DNA from: Oasisia sp. SBJ-2009
Lineage: Eukaryota; Annelida; Polychaeta; Sabellida; Siboglinidae
NCBI GenBank assembly: GCA_964017155.1
Contig: OZ024862.1
Span: 250,501-314,500 of the forward strand
Direction of reading: 5' to 3'
DNA length: 64,000 nucleotides
Shown here: positions 12,600-27,100 of the stretch, piece after piece
How positions within the stretch are numbered: the stretch's first letter is position 1
Layout of the letters: each line of letters starts with the position of its first letter
Translations under genes and position numbers: made by a program
The notes under the pieces: generated by a model
Databases searched by the model: none
Told to the model about the DNA's origin: nothing
What the model saw: only the letters and a program-made list of their open reading frames with translations

Positions 12600-15500
12600 C
12601 CACGCAAGGGGTGTAACTACGACTCTCTCGACGAAACCAACTGACCGTGCGCGTCGTCTTGCCAACTTTTGGAAACAAATCGAGGAAAACGACAAAGTCC
12701 GATCCGTCTACGGGGGATCAGTTTTGAGAATCGAGAGAAACGGCCAAGTTCGACGCGCCGGTCGGTCTTCTCGGGCGTATTCCACGCTCGGAGTGTAACT
12801 ACGACTCTCTCGACGAAACCAACTGACCGTGCGCGTCGTCTTGCCAACTTTTGGAAACAAATCGAGGAAAACGACAAAGTCCGATCCGTCTACGGGGGAT
12901 CAGTTGGGGAAGTCTATTTACATTCTTTTCAACAGAATTCCGTGGCGACCGCTGGGTAAACGGCGGGAGTAATAACGAACCACTAACTAGATGAGGTGTC
13001 AAGACATTTGGCGACCTTAACAGGGTGATAGTTGCACAAATCGAGCAAAACGACAAAGTCCGATCCGTCTACGGGGGATCAGTTTTGAGAATCGAGAGAA
13101 ACGGCCAAGTTCGACTCGCCGGTCGGTCTTCTCGGGCGTATTCCACGGACGGAGTGTAACTACGACTCTCTCGACGAAACCAACTGACCGTGCGCGTCGT
13201 CTTGCCAACTTTTGGAAACAAATCGAGGAAAACGACAAAGTCCGATCCGTCTACGGGGGATCAGTTTTGAGAATCGAGAGAAACGGCCAAGTTCGACGCG
13301 CCGGTCGGTCTTCTCGGGCGTATTCCACGCAAGGGGTGTAACTACGACTCTCTCGACGAAACCAACTGACCGTGCGCGTCGTCTTGCCAACTTTTGGAAA
13401 CAAATCGAGGAAAACGACAAAGTCCGATCCGTCTACGGGGGATCAGTTGGGGAAGTCTGTTTACATTCTTTTTAACAGAATTCCGTGCCGACCGCTGGGT
13501 AAACGGCGGGAGTAATAATGAACCACTAACTAGATGAGGTGACGATGCATTTGGCGACCTTAACAGGGTGATAGTTGCACAAATCGAGGAAAACGACAAA
13601 GTCCGATCCGTCTACGGGGGATCAGTTTTGAGAATCGAGAGAAACGGCCAAGTTCGACGCGCCGGTCGGTCTTCTCGGGCGTATTCCACGCACGGAGTGT
13701 AACTACGACTCTCTCGACGAAACCAACTTTTGGAAACAAATCGAGGAAAACGACAAAGTCCGATCCGTCTACGGGGGATCAGTTGGGGAAGTCTGTTTAC
13801 ATTCTTTTCAACAGAATTCCGTGGCGACCGCTGGGTAAACGGCGGGAGTAATAACGAACCACTAACTAGATGAGGTGTCAAGACATTTGGCGACCTTAAC
13901 AGGGTGATAGTTGCACAAATCGAGCAAAACGACAAAGTCCGATCCGTCTACGGGGGATCAGTTTTGAGAACCGAGAGAAACGGCCAAGTTCGACGCGCCG
14001 GTCGGTCTTCTCGGGCGTATTCCACGCACGGAATGTAACTACGACTCTCTCGACGAAACCAACTGACCGTGCGCGTCGTCTTGCCAACTTTTGGAAACAA
14101 ATCGAGGAAAACGACAAAGTCCGATCCGTCTACGGGGGATCAGTTGGGGAAGCGTAAATGTCTGTTTACATTCTTTTCAACAGAATTCCGTGCCGACCGC
14201 TGGGGAAACGGCGGGAGTAATAATGAACCACTAACTAGATGAGGTGACGAGGCATTTGGCGACCATAACAGGGTGATAGTTGCACAAATCGAGCAAAACG
14301 ACAAAGTCCGATCCGTCTACGGGGGATCAGTTTTGATAATCGAGAGAAACGGCCAAGTTCGACGCGCCGGTCGGTCTTCTCGTGCGTATTCCACGCACGG
14401 AGTGTAACTACGACTCTCTCGACGAAACCAACTGACCGTGCGCGTCGTCTTGCCAACTTTTGGAAACAAATCGAGGAAAACGACAAAGTCCGATCCGTCT
14501 ACGGGGGATTAGTTGGGGAAGCGTAAATTTCTGTTTACATTCTTTTCAACAGAATTCCGTGCCGACCGCTGGGTAAACGGCGGGAGTAATAATGAACCAC
14601 TAACTAGATGAGGTGACGAGGCATTTGGCGACCTTAACAGGGTGATAGTTGCACAAATCGAGCAAAACGACAAAGTCCGATCCGTCTACGGGGGATCAGT
14701 TTTGAGAATCGAGAGAAACGGCCAAGTTCGACGCGCCGGTCGGTCTTCTCGGGCGTATTCCACGCACGGAGTGTAACTACGACTCTCTCGAAGAAACCAA
14801 CTGACCGTGCGCGTCGTCTTGCCAACTTTTGGAAACAAATCGAGGAAAACGACAAAGTCCGATCCGTCTACGGGGGATCAGTTGGGGAAGTCTGTTTACA
14901 TTCTTTTCAACAGAATTCCGTGCCGACCGCTGGGTAAACGGCGGGAGTAATAATGAACCACTAACTATATGAGGTGTCAAGACATTTGGCGACCTTAAAA
15001 GGGTGATAGTTGCACAAATCGAGCAAAACGACAAAGTCCGATCCGTCTACGGGGGATCAGTTTTGAGAATCGAGAGAAACGGCCAAGTTCGACGCGCCGG
15101 TCGGTCTTCTCGGGCGTATTCCACGGACGGAGTGTAACTACGACTCTCTCGACGAAACCAACTGACCGTGCGCGTCGTCTTGCCAACTTTTGGAAACAAA
15201 TCGAGGAAAACGACAAAGTCCGATCCGTCTACGGGGGATCAGTTTTGAGAATCGAGAGAAACGGCCAAGTTCGACGCGCCGGTCGGTCTTCTCGGGCGTA
15301 TTCCACGCTCGGAGTGTAACTACGACTCTCTCGACGAAACCAACTGACCGTGCGCGTCGTCTTGCCAACTTTTGGAAACAAATCGAGGAAAACGACAAAG
15401 TCCGATCCGTCTACGGGGGATCAGTTGGGGAAGTCTATTTACATTCTTTTCAACAGAATTCCGTGGCGACCGCTGGGTAAACGGCGGGAGTAATAACGAA

Positions 15501-18150
15501 CCACTAACTAGATGAGGTGTCAAGACATTTGGCGACCTTAACAGGGTGATAGTTGCACAAATCGAGCAAAACGACAAAGTCCGATCCGTCTACGGGGGAT
15601 CAGTTTTGAGAATCGAGAGAAACGGCCAAGTTCGACTCGCCGGTCGGTCTTCTCGGGCGTATTCCACGGACGGAGTGTAACTACGACTCTCTCGACGAAA
15701 CCAACTGACCGTGCGCGTCGTCTTGCCAACTTTTGGAAACAAATCGAGGAAAACGACAAAGTCCGATCCGTCTACGGGGGATCAGTTTTGAGAATCGAGA
15801 GAAACGGCCAAGTTCGACGCGCCGGTCGGTCTTCTCGGGCGTATTCCACGCAAGGGGTGTAACTACGACTCTCTCGACGAAACCAACTGACCGTGCGCGT
15901 CGTCTTGCCAACTTTTGGAAACAAATCGAGGAAAACGACAAAGTCCGATCCGTCTACGGGGGATCAGTTGGGGAAGTCTGTTTACATTCTTTTTAACAGA
16001 ATTCCGTGCCGACCGCTGGGTAAACGGCGGGAGTAATAATGAACCACTAACTAGATGAGGTGACGATGCATTTGGCGACCTTAACAGGGTGATAGTTGCA
16101 CAAATCGAGGAAAACGACAAAGTCCGATCCGTCTACGGGGGATCAGTTTTGAGAATCGAGAGAAACGGCCAAGTTCGACGCGCCGGTCGGTCTTCTCGGG
16201 CGTATTCCACGCACGGAGTGTAACTACGACTCTCTCGACGAAACCAACTTTTGGAAACAAATCGAGGAAAACGACAAAGTCCGATCCGTCTACGGGGGAT
16301 CAGTTGGGGAAGTCTGTTTACATTCTTTTCAACAGAATTCCGTGGCGACCGCTGGGTAAACGGCGGGAGTAATAACGAACCACTAACTAGATGAGGTGTC
16401 AAGACATTTGGCGACCTTAACAGGGTGATAGTTGCACAAATCGAGCAAAACGACAAAGTCCGATCCGTCTACGGGGGATCAGTTTTGAGAACCGAGAGAA
16501 ACGGCCAAGTTCGACGCGCCGGTCGGTCTTCTCGGGCGTATTCCACGCACGGAATGTAACTACGACTCTCTCGACGAAACCAACTGACCGTGCGCGTCGT
16601 CTTGCCAACTTTTGGAAACAAATCGAGGAAAACGACAAAGTCCGATCCGTCTACGGGGGATCAGTTGGGGAAGCGTAAATGTCTGTTTACATTCTTTTCA
16701 ACAGAATTCCGTGCCGACCGCTGGGGAAACGGCGGGAGTAATAATGAACCACTAACTAGATGAGGTGACGAGGCATTTGGCGACCATAACAGGGTGATAG
16801 TTGCACAAATCGAGCAAAACGACAAAGTCCGATCCGTCTACGGGGGATCAGTTTTGATAATCGAGAGAAACGGCCAAGTTCGACGCGCCGGTCGGTCTTC
16901 TCGTGCGTATTCCACGCACGGAGTGTAACTACGACTCTCTCGACGAAACCAACTGACCGTGCGCGTCGTCTTGCCAACTTTTGGAAACAAATCGAGGAAA
17001 ACGACAAAGTCCGATCCGTCTACGGGGGATTAGTTGGGGAAGCGTAAATTTCTGTTTACATTCTTTTCAACAGAATTCCGTGCCGACCGCTGGGTAAACG
17101 GCGGGAGTAATAATGAACCACTAACTAGATGAGGTGACGAGGCATTTGGCGACCTTAACAGGGTGATAGTTGCACAAATCGAGCAAAACGACAAAGTCCG
17201 ATCCGTCTACGGGGGATCAGTTTTGAGAATCGAGAGAAACGGCCAAGTTCGACGCGCCGGTCGGTCTTCTCGGGCGTATTCCACGCACGGAGTGTAACTA
17301 CGACTCTCTCGAAGAAACCAACTGACCGTGCGCGTCGTCTTGCCAACTTTTGGAAACAAATCGAGGAAAACGACAAAGTCCGATCCGTCTACGGGGGATC
17401 AGTTGGGGAAGTCTGTTTACATTCTTTTCAACAGAATTCCGTGCCGACCGCTGGGTAAACGGCGGGAGTAATAATGAACCACTAACTATATGAGGTGTCA
17501 AGACATTTGGCGACCTTAAAAGGGTGATAGTTGCACAAATCGAGCAAAACGACAAAGTCCGATCCGTCTACGGGGGATCAGTTTTGAGAATCGAGAGAAA
17601 CGGCCAAGTTCGACGCGCCGGTCGGTCTTCTCGGGCGTATTCCACGGACGTAGTGTAACTACGACTCTCTCGACGAAACCAACTGACCGTGCGCGTCGTC
17701 TTGCCAACTTTTGGAAACAAATCGAGGAAAACGACAAAGTCCGATCCGTCTACGGGGGATCAGTTTTGAGAATCGAGAGAAACGGCCAAGTTCGACGCGC
17801 CGGTCGGTCTTCTCGGGCGTATTCCACGCTCGGAGTGTAACTACGACTCTCTCGACGAAACCAACTGACCGTGCGCGTCGTCTTGCCAACTTTTGGAAAC
17901 AAATCGAGGAAAACGACAAAGTCCGATCCGTCTACGGGGGATCAGTTGGGGAAGTCTATTTACATTCTTTTCAACAGAATTCCGTGGCGACCGCTGGGTA
18001 AACGGCGGGAGTAATAACGAACCACTAACTATATGAGGTGTCAAGACATTTGGCGACCTTAACAGGGTGATAGTTGCACAAATCGAGCAAAACGACAAAG
18101 TCCGATCCGTCTACGGGGGATCAGTTTTGAGAATCGAGAGAAACGGCCAA
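12600..18150. repeat. 2521 bp block in tandem duplication
   Basis: About 12.62-15.14 kb and 15.14-17.66 kb repeat at offset 2521, and weaker identity continues to about 18.15 kb. The block resembles 3.7-6.0 kb (offset 8803) but lacks one B' plus core (187 bp) at the place where 6081-6399 has BB'. It is therefore a deleted derivative of the 3251 bp block. Confidence 0.82.
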
Positions 18151-21100
18151 GTTCGACGCGCCGGTCGGTCTTCTCGGGCGTATTCCACGGACGGAGTGTA
18201 ACTACGACTCTCTCGACGAAACCAACTGACCGTGCGCGTCGTCTTGCCAACTTTTGGAAACAAATCGAGGAAAACGACAAAGTCCGATCCGTCTACGGGG
18301 GATCAGTTTTGAGAATCGAGAGAAACGGCCAAGTTCGACGCGCCGGTCGGTCTTCTCGGGCGTATTCCACGCTCGGAGTGTAACTACGACTCTCTCGACG
18401 AAACCAACTGACCGTGCGCGTCGTCTTGCCAACTTTTGGAAACAAATCGAGGAAAACGACTAAGTCCGATCCGGCTACGGGGGATCAGTTGGGGAAGTAT
18501 GTTTACATTCTTTTCAACAGAATTCCGTGCCGACCGCTGGGTAAACGGCGGGAGTAATAATGAACCACTAACTAAATGAGGTGACGAGGCATTTGGCGAC
18601 CTTAACAGGGTGATAGTTGCACAAATCGAGGAAAACGACAAAGTCCGATCCGTCTACGGGGGATCAGTTTTGAGAATCGAGAGAAACGGCCAAGTTCGAC
18701 GCGCCGGTCGGTCTTCTCGGGCGTGTGCCACGCAAGGGGTGTAACTACGACTCTCTCGACGAAACCAACTGACCGTGCGCGTCGTCTTGCCAACTTTTGG
18801 AAACAAATCGAGGAAAACGACAAAGTCCGATCCGTCTACGGGGGATCAGTTGGGGAAGTCTGTTTACATTCTTTTCAACAGAATTCCGTGCCGACCGCTG
18901 GGTAAACGGCGGGAGTAATAATGAACCACTAACTAGATGAGGTGACGATGCATTTGGCGACCTTAACAGGGTGATAGTTGCACAAATCGAGGAAAACGAC
19001 AAAGTCCGATCCGTCTACGGGGGATCAGTTTTGAGCATCGAGAGAAACGGCCAAGTTCGACGCGCCGGTCGGTCTTCTCGGGCGTATTCCACGCACGGAG
19101 TGTAACTACGACTCTCTCGACGAAACCAACTTTTGGAAACAAATCGAGGAAAACGACAAAGTCCGATCCGTCTACGGGGGATCAGTTTTGAGAATCGAGA
19201 GAAACGGCCAAGTTCGACGCGCCGGTCGGTCTTCTCGGGCGTATTCCACGCACGGAGTGTAACTACGACTTTCTCGACTAAACCAACTGACCGTGCGCGT
19301 CGTCTTGCCAACTTTTGGAAACAAATCGAGGAAAACGACAAAGTCCTATCCGGCTACGGGGGATCAGTTGGGGAAGTATGTTTACATTCTTTTCAACAGA
19401 ATTCCGTGCCGACCGCTGGGTAAACGGCGGGAGTAATAATGAACCACTAACTAGATGAGGTGACGAGGCATTTGGCGACCTTAACAGGGTGATAGTTGCA
19501 CAAATCGAGGAAAACGACAAAGTCCGATCCGTCTACGGGGGATCAGTTTTGAGAATCGAGAGAAACGGCCAAGTTCGACGCGCCGGTCGGTCTTCTCGGG
19601 CGTATTCCACGCACGGAGTGTAACTACGACTCTCTCGACGAAACCAACTTTTGGAAACAAATCGAGGAAAACGACAAAGTCCGATCCGTCTACGGGGGAT
19701 CAGTTTTGAGAATCGAGAGAAACGGCCAAGTTCGACGCGCCGGTCGGTCTTCTCGGGCGTATTCCACGCACGGAGTGTAACTACGACTCTCTCGACGAAA
19801 CCAACTGACCGTGCGCGTCGTCTTGCCAACTTTTGGAAACAAATCGAGGAAAACGACAAAGTCCGATCCGTCTACGGGGGATCAGTTGGGGAAGCGTAAA
19901 TGTCTGTTTACATTCTTTTCAACAGAATTCCGTGCCGACCGCTGGGTAAACGGCGGGAGTAATAATGAACCACTAACTAGATGAGGTGTCAAGACATTTG
20001 GCGACCTTAACAGGGTGATAGTTGCACAAATCGAGGAAAACGACAAAGTCCGATCCGTCTACGGGGGATCAGTTTTGAGAATCGAGAGAAACGGCCAAGT
20101 TCGACGCGCCGGTCGGTCTTCTCGGGCGTATTCCACGCACGGAGTGTAACTACGACTCTCTCGACGAAACCAACTGACCGTGCGCGTCGTCTTGCCAACT
20201 TTTGGAAACAAATCGAGGAAAACGACAAAGTCCGATCCGTCTACGGGGGATCAGTTTTGAGAATCGAGAGAAACGGCCAAGTTCGACGCGCCGGTCGGTC
20301 TTCTCGGGCGTATTCCACGCACGGAGTGTAACTACGACTCTCTCGACTAAACCAACTGACCGTGCGCGTCGTCTTGCCAACTTTTGGAAACAAATCGAGG
20401 AAAACGACAAAGTCCGATCCAGCTACGGGGGATCAGTTGGGGAAGTATGTTTACATTCTTTTCAAAAGAATTCCGTGCCGACCGCTGGGTAAACGGCGGG
20501 AGTAATAATGAACCACTAACTAGATGAGGTGACGAGGCATTTGGCGACCTTAACAGGGTGATAGTTGCACAAATCGAGGAAAACGACAAAGTCCGATCCG
20601 TCTACGGGGGATCAGTTTTGAGAATCGAGAGAAACGGCCAAGTTCGACGCGCCGGTCGGTCTTCTCGGGCGTATTCCACGCACGGAGTGTAACTACGACA
20701 CTCTCGACGAAACCAACTGACCGTGCGCGTCGTCTTGCCAACTTTTGGAAACAAATCGAGGAAAACGACAAAGTCCGATCCGTCTACGGGGGATCAGTTT
20801 TGAGAATCGAGAGAAACGGCCAAGTTCGACGCGCCGGTCGGTCTTCTCGGGCGTATTCCACGCACGGAGTGTAACTACGACTCTCTCGACGAAACCAACT
20901 GACCGTGCGCGTCGTCTTGCCAACTTTTGGAAACAAATCGAGGAAAACGACAAAGTCCGATCCGTCTACGGGGGATCAGTTGGGGAAGTCTGTTTACATT
21001 CTTTTCAACAGAATTCCGTGCCGACCGCTGGGTAAACGGCGGGAGTAATAATGAACCACTAACTAGATGCGGTGACGAGGCATTTGGCGACCTTAACAGG

Positions 21101-24100
21101 GTGATAGTTGCACAAATCGAGGAAAACGACAAAGTCCGATCCGTCTACGGGGGATCAGTTTTGAGAATCGAGAGAAACGGCCAAGTTCGACGCGCCGGTC
21201 GGTCTTCTCGGGCGTATTCCACGCACGGAGTGTAACTACGACTCTCTCGACGAAACCAAATGACCGTGCGCGTCGTCTTGCCAACTTTTGGAAACAAATC
21301 GAGGAAAACGACAAAGTCCGATCCGTCTACGGGGGATCAGTTGGGGAAGTCTGTTTACATTCTTTTCAACATAATTCCGTGCCGACCGCTGGGTAAACGG
21401 CGGGAGTAATAATGAACCACTAACTAGATGAGGTGACGAGGCATTTGGCGACCTTAACAGGGTGATAGTTGCACAAATCGAGGAAAACGACAAAGTCCGA
21501 TCCGTCTACGGGGGATCAGTTTTGAGAATCGAGAGAAACGGCCAAGTTCGACGCGCCGGTCGGTCTTCTCGGGCGTATTCCACGCACGGAGTGTAACTAC
21601 GACTCTCTCGACTAAACCAACTGACCGTGCGCGTCGTCTTGCCAACTTTTGGAAACAAATCGAGGAAAACGACAAAGTCCGATCCGTCTACGGGGGATCA
21701 GTTGGGGAAGCGTAAATGTCTGTTTACATTCTTTTCAACATAATTCCGTGCCGACCGCTGGGTAAACGGCGGGAGTAATAATGAACCACTAACTAGATGA
21801 GGTGTCAAGACATTTGGCCACCTTAACAGGGTGATAGTTGCACAAATCGAGGAAAACGACAAAGTCCGATCCGTCTACGGGGGATCAGTTTTGAGAATCG
21901 AGAGAAACGGCCAAGTTCGACGCGCCGGTCGGTCTTCTCGGGCGTATTCCACGCACGGAGTGTAACTACGACTCTCTCGACGAAACCAACTGACCGTGCG
22001 CGTCGTCTTGCCAACTTTTGGAAACAAATCGAGGAAAACGACAAAGTCCGATCCGTCTACGGGGGATCAGTTGGGGAAGTCTGTTTACATTCTTTTCAAC
22101 AGAATTCCGTGCCGACCGCTGGGTAAACGGCGGGAGTAATAATGAACCACTAACTAGATGAGGTGACGATGCATTTGGCGACCTTAACAGGGTGATAGTT
22201 GCACAAATCGAGGAAAACGACAAAGTCCGATCCGTCTACGGGGGATCAGTTTTGAGCATCGAGAGAAACGGCCAAGTTCGACGCGCCGGTCGGTCTTCTC
22301 GGGCGTATTCCACGCACGGAGTGTAACTACGACTCTCTCGACGAAACCAACTTTTGGAAACAAATCGAGGAAAACGACAAAGTCCGATCCGTCTACGGGG
22401 GATCAGTTTTGAGAATCGAGAGAAACGGCCAAGTTCGACGCGCCGGTCGGTCTTCTCGGGCGTATTCCACGCACGGAGTGTAACTACGACTCTCTCGACT
22501 AAACCAACTGACCGTGCGCGTCGTCTTGCCAACTTTTGGAAACAAATCGAGGAAAACGACAAAGTCCGATCCGGCTACGGGGGATCAGTTGGGGAAGTAT
22601 GTTTACATTCTTTTCAACAGAATTCCGTGCCGACCGCTGGGTAAACGGCGGGAGTAATAATGAACCACTAACTAGATGAGGTGACGAGGCATTTGGCGAC
22701 CTTAACAGGGTGATAGTTGCACAAATCGAGGAAAACGACAAAGTCCGATCCGTCTACGGGGGATCAGTTTTGAGAATCGAGAGAAACGGCCAAGTTCGAC
22801 GCGCCGGTCGGTCTTCTCGGGCGTATTCCACGCACGGAGTGTAACTACGACTCTCTCGACGAAACCAACTTTTGGAAACAAATCGAGGAAAACGACAAAG
22901 TCCGATCCGTCTACGGGGGATCAGTTTTGAGAATCGAGAGAAACGGCCAAGTTCGACGCGCCGGTCGGTCTTCTCGGGCGTATTCCACGCACGGAGTGTA
23001 ACTACGACTCTCTCGACTAAACCAACTGACCGTGCGCGTCGTCTTGCCAACTTTTGGAAACAAATCGAGGAAAACGACAAAGTCCGATCCGGCTACGGGG
23101 GATCAGTTGGGGAAGTATGTTTACATTCTTTTCAACAGAATTCCGTGCCGACCGCTGGGTAAACGGCGGGAGTAATAATGAACCACTAACTAAATGAGGT
23201 GACGAGGCATTTGGCGACCTTAACAGGGTGATAGTTGCACAAATCGAGGAAAACGACAAAGTCCGATCCGTCTACGGGGGATCAGTTTTGAGAATCGAGA
23301 GAAACGGCCAAGTTCGACGCGCCGGTCGGTCTTCTCGGGCGTGTGCCACGCAAGGGGTGTAACTACGACTCTCTCGACGAAACCAACTGACCGTGCGCGT
23401 CGTCTTGCCAACTTTTGGAAACAAATCGAGGAAAACGACAAAGTCCGATCCGTCTACGGGGGATCAGTTTTGAGAATCGAGAGAAACGGCCAAGTTCGAC
23501 GCGCCGGTCGGTCTTCTCGGGCGTATTCCACGCTCGGAGTGTAACTACGACTCTCTCGACGAAACCAACTGACCGTGCGCGTCGTCTTGCCAACTTTTGG
23601 AAACAAATCGAGGAAAACGACAAAGTCCGATCCGTCTACGGGGGATCAGTTGGGGAAGTCTATTTACATTCTTTTCAACAGAATTCCGTGGCGACCGCTG
23701 GGTAAACGGCGGGAGTAATAACGAACCACTAACTAGATGAGGTGTCAAGACATTTGGCGACCTTAACAGGGTGATAGTTGCACAAATCGAGCAAAACGAC
23801 AAAGTCCGATCCGTCTACGGGGGATCAGTTTTGAGAATCGAGAGAAACGGCCAAGTTCGACTCGCCGGTCGGTCTTCTCGGGCGTATTCCACGGACGGAG
23901 TGTAACTACGACTCTCTCGACGAAACCAACTGACCGTGCGCGTCGTCTTGCCAACTTTTGGAAACAAATCGAGGAAAACGACAAAGTCCGATCCGTCTAC
24001 GGGGGATCAGTTTTGAGAATCGAGAGAAACGGCCAAGTTCGACGCGCCGGTCGGTCTTCTCGGGCGTATTCCACGCAAGGGGTGTAACTACGACTCTCTC

Positions 24101-27100
24101 GACGAAACCAACTGACCGTGCGCGTCGTCTTGCCAACTTTTGGAAACAAATCGAGGAAAACGACAAAGTCCGATCCGTCTACGGGGGATCAGTTGGGGAA
24201 GTCTGTTTACATTCTTTTTAACAGAATTCCGTGCCGACCGCTGGGTAAACGGCGGGAGTAATAATGAACCACTAACTAGATGAGGTGACGATGCATTTGG
24301 CGACCTTAACAGGGTGATAGTTGCACAAATCGAGGAAAACGACAAAGTCCGATCCGTCTACGGGGGATCAGTTTTGAGAATCGAGAGAAACGGCCAAGTT
24401 CGACGCGCCGGTCGGTCTTCTCGGGCGTATTCCACGCACGGAGTGTAACTACGACTCTCTCGACGAAACCAACTTTTGGAAACAAATCGAGGAAAACGAC
24501 AAAGTCCGATCCGTCTACGGGGGATCAGTTGGGGAAGTCTGTTTACATTCTTTTCAACAGAATTCCGTGGCGACCGCTGGGTAAACGGCGGGAGTAATAA
24601 CGAACCACTAACTAGATGAGGTGTCAAGACATTTGGCGACCTTAACAGGGTGATAGTTGCACAAATCGAGCAAAACGACAAAGTCCGATCCGTCTACGGG
24701 GGATCAGTTTTGAGAACCGAGAGAAACGGCCAAGTTCGACGCGCCGGTCGGTCTTCTCGGGCGTATTCCACGCACGGAATGTAACTACGACTCTCTCGAC
24801 GAAACCAACTGACCGTGCGCGTCGTCTTGCCAACTTTTGGAAACAAATCGAGGAAAACGACAAAGTCCGATCCGTCTACGGGGGATCAGTTGGGGAAGCG
24901 TAAATGTCTGTTTACATTCTTTTCAACAGAATTCCGTGCCGACCGCTGGGGAAACGGCGGGAGTAATAATGAACCACTAACTAGATGAGGTGACGAGGCA
25001 TTTGGCGACCATAACAGGGTGATAGTTGCACAAATCGAGCAAAACGACAAAGTCCGATCCGTCTACGGGGGATCAGTTTTGATAATCGAGAGAAACGGCC
25101 AAGTTCGACGCGCCGGTCGGTCTTCTCGTGCGTATTCCACGCACGGAGTGTAACTACGACTCTCTCGACGAAACCAACTGACCGTGCGCGTCGTCTTGCC
25201 AACTTTTGGAAACAAATCGAGGAAAACGACAAAGTCCGATCCGTCTACGGGGGATTAGTTGGGGAAGCGTAAATTTCTGTTTACATTCTTTTCAACAGAA
25301 TTCCGTGCCGACCGCTGGGTAAACGGCGGGAGTAATAATGAACCACTAACTAGATGAGGTGACGAGGCATTTGGCGACCTTAACAGGGTGATAGTTGCAC
25401 AAATCGAGCAAAACGACAAAGTCCGATCCGTCTACGGGGGATCAGTTTTGAGAATCGAGAGAAACGGCCAAGTTCGACGCGCCGGTCGGTCTTCTCGGGC
25501 GTATTCCACGCACGGAGTGTAACTACGACTCTCTCGAAGAAACCAACTGACCGTGCGCGTCGTCTTGCCAACTTTTGGAAACAAATCGAGGAAAACGACA
25601 AAGTCCGATCCGTCTACGGGGGATCAGTTGGGGAAGTCTGTTTACATTCTTTTCAACAGAATTCCGTGCCGACCGCTGGGTAAACGGCGGGAGTAATAAT
25701 GAACCACTAACTATATGAGGTGTCAAGACATTTGGCGACCTTAAAAGGGTGATAGTTGCACAAATCGAGCAAAACGACAAAGTCCGATCCGTCTACGGGG
25801 GATCAGTTTTGAGAATCGAGAGAAACGGCCAAGTTCGACGCGCCGGTCGGTCTTCTCGGGCGAATTCCACGGACGGAGTGTAACTACGACTCTCTCGACG
25901 AAACCAACTGACCGTGCGCGTCGTCTTGCCAACTTTTGGAAACAAATCGAGGAAAACGACAAAGTCCGATCCGTCTACGGGGGATCAGTTTTGAGAATCG
26001 AGAGAAACGGCCAAGTTCGACGCGCCGGTCGGTCTTCTCGGGCGTATTCCACGCTCGGAGTGTAACTACGACTCTCTCGACGAAACCAACTGACCGTGCG
26101 CGTCGTCTTGCCAACTTTTGGAAACAAATCGAGGAAAACGACAAAGTCCGATCCGTCTACGGGGGATCAGTTGGGGAAGTCTATTTACATTCTTTTCAAC
26201 AGAATTCCGTGGCGACCGCTGGGTAAACGGCGGGAGTAATAACGAACCACTAACTATATGAGGTGTCAAGACATTTGGCGACCTTAACAGGGTGATAGTT
26301 GCACAAATCGAGCAAAACGACAAAGTCCGATCCGTCTACGGGGGATCAGTTTTGAGAATCGAGAGAAACGGCCAAGTTCGACGCGCCGGTCGGTCTTCTC
26401 GGGCGTATTCCACGGACGGAGTGTAACTACGACTCTCTCGACGAAACCAACTGACCGTGCGCGTCGTCTTGCCAACTTTTGGAAACAAATCGAGGAAAAC
26501 GACAAAGTCCGATCCGTCTACGGGGGATCAGTTTTGAGAATCGAGAGAAACGGCCAAGTTCGACGCGCCGGTCGGTCTTCTCGGGCGTATTCCACGCTCG
26601 GAGTGTAACTACGACTCTCTCGACGAAACCAACTGACCGTGCGCGTCGTCTTGCCAACTTTTGGAAACAAATCGAGGAAAACGACTAAGTCCGATCCGGC
26701 TACGGGGGATCAGTTGGGGAAGTATGTTTACATTCTTTTCAACAGAATTCCGTGCCGACCGCTGGGTAAACGGCGGGAGTAATAATGAACCACTAACTAA
26801 ATGAGGTGACGAGGCATTTGGCGACCTTAACAGGGTGATAGTTGCACAAATCGAGGAAAACGACAAAGTCCGATCCGTCTACGGGGGATCAGTTTTGAGA
26901 ATCGAGAGAAACGGCCAAGTTCGACGCGCCGGTCGGTCTTCTCGGGCGTGTGCCACGCAAGGGGTGTAACTACGACTCTCTCGACGAAACCAACTGACCG
27001 TGCGCGTCGTCTTGCCAACTTTTGGAAACAAATCGAGGAAAACGACAAAGTCCGATCCGTCTACGGGGGATCAGTTGGGGAAGTCTGTTTACATTCTTTT

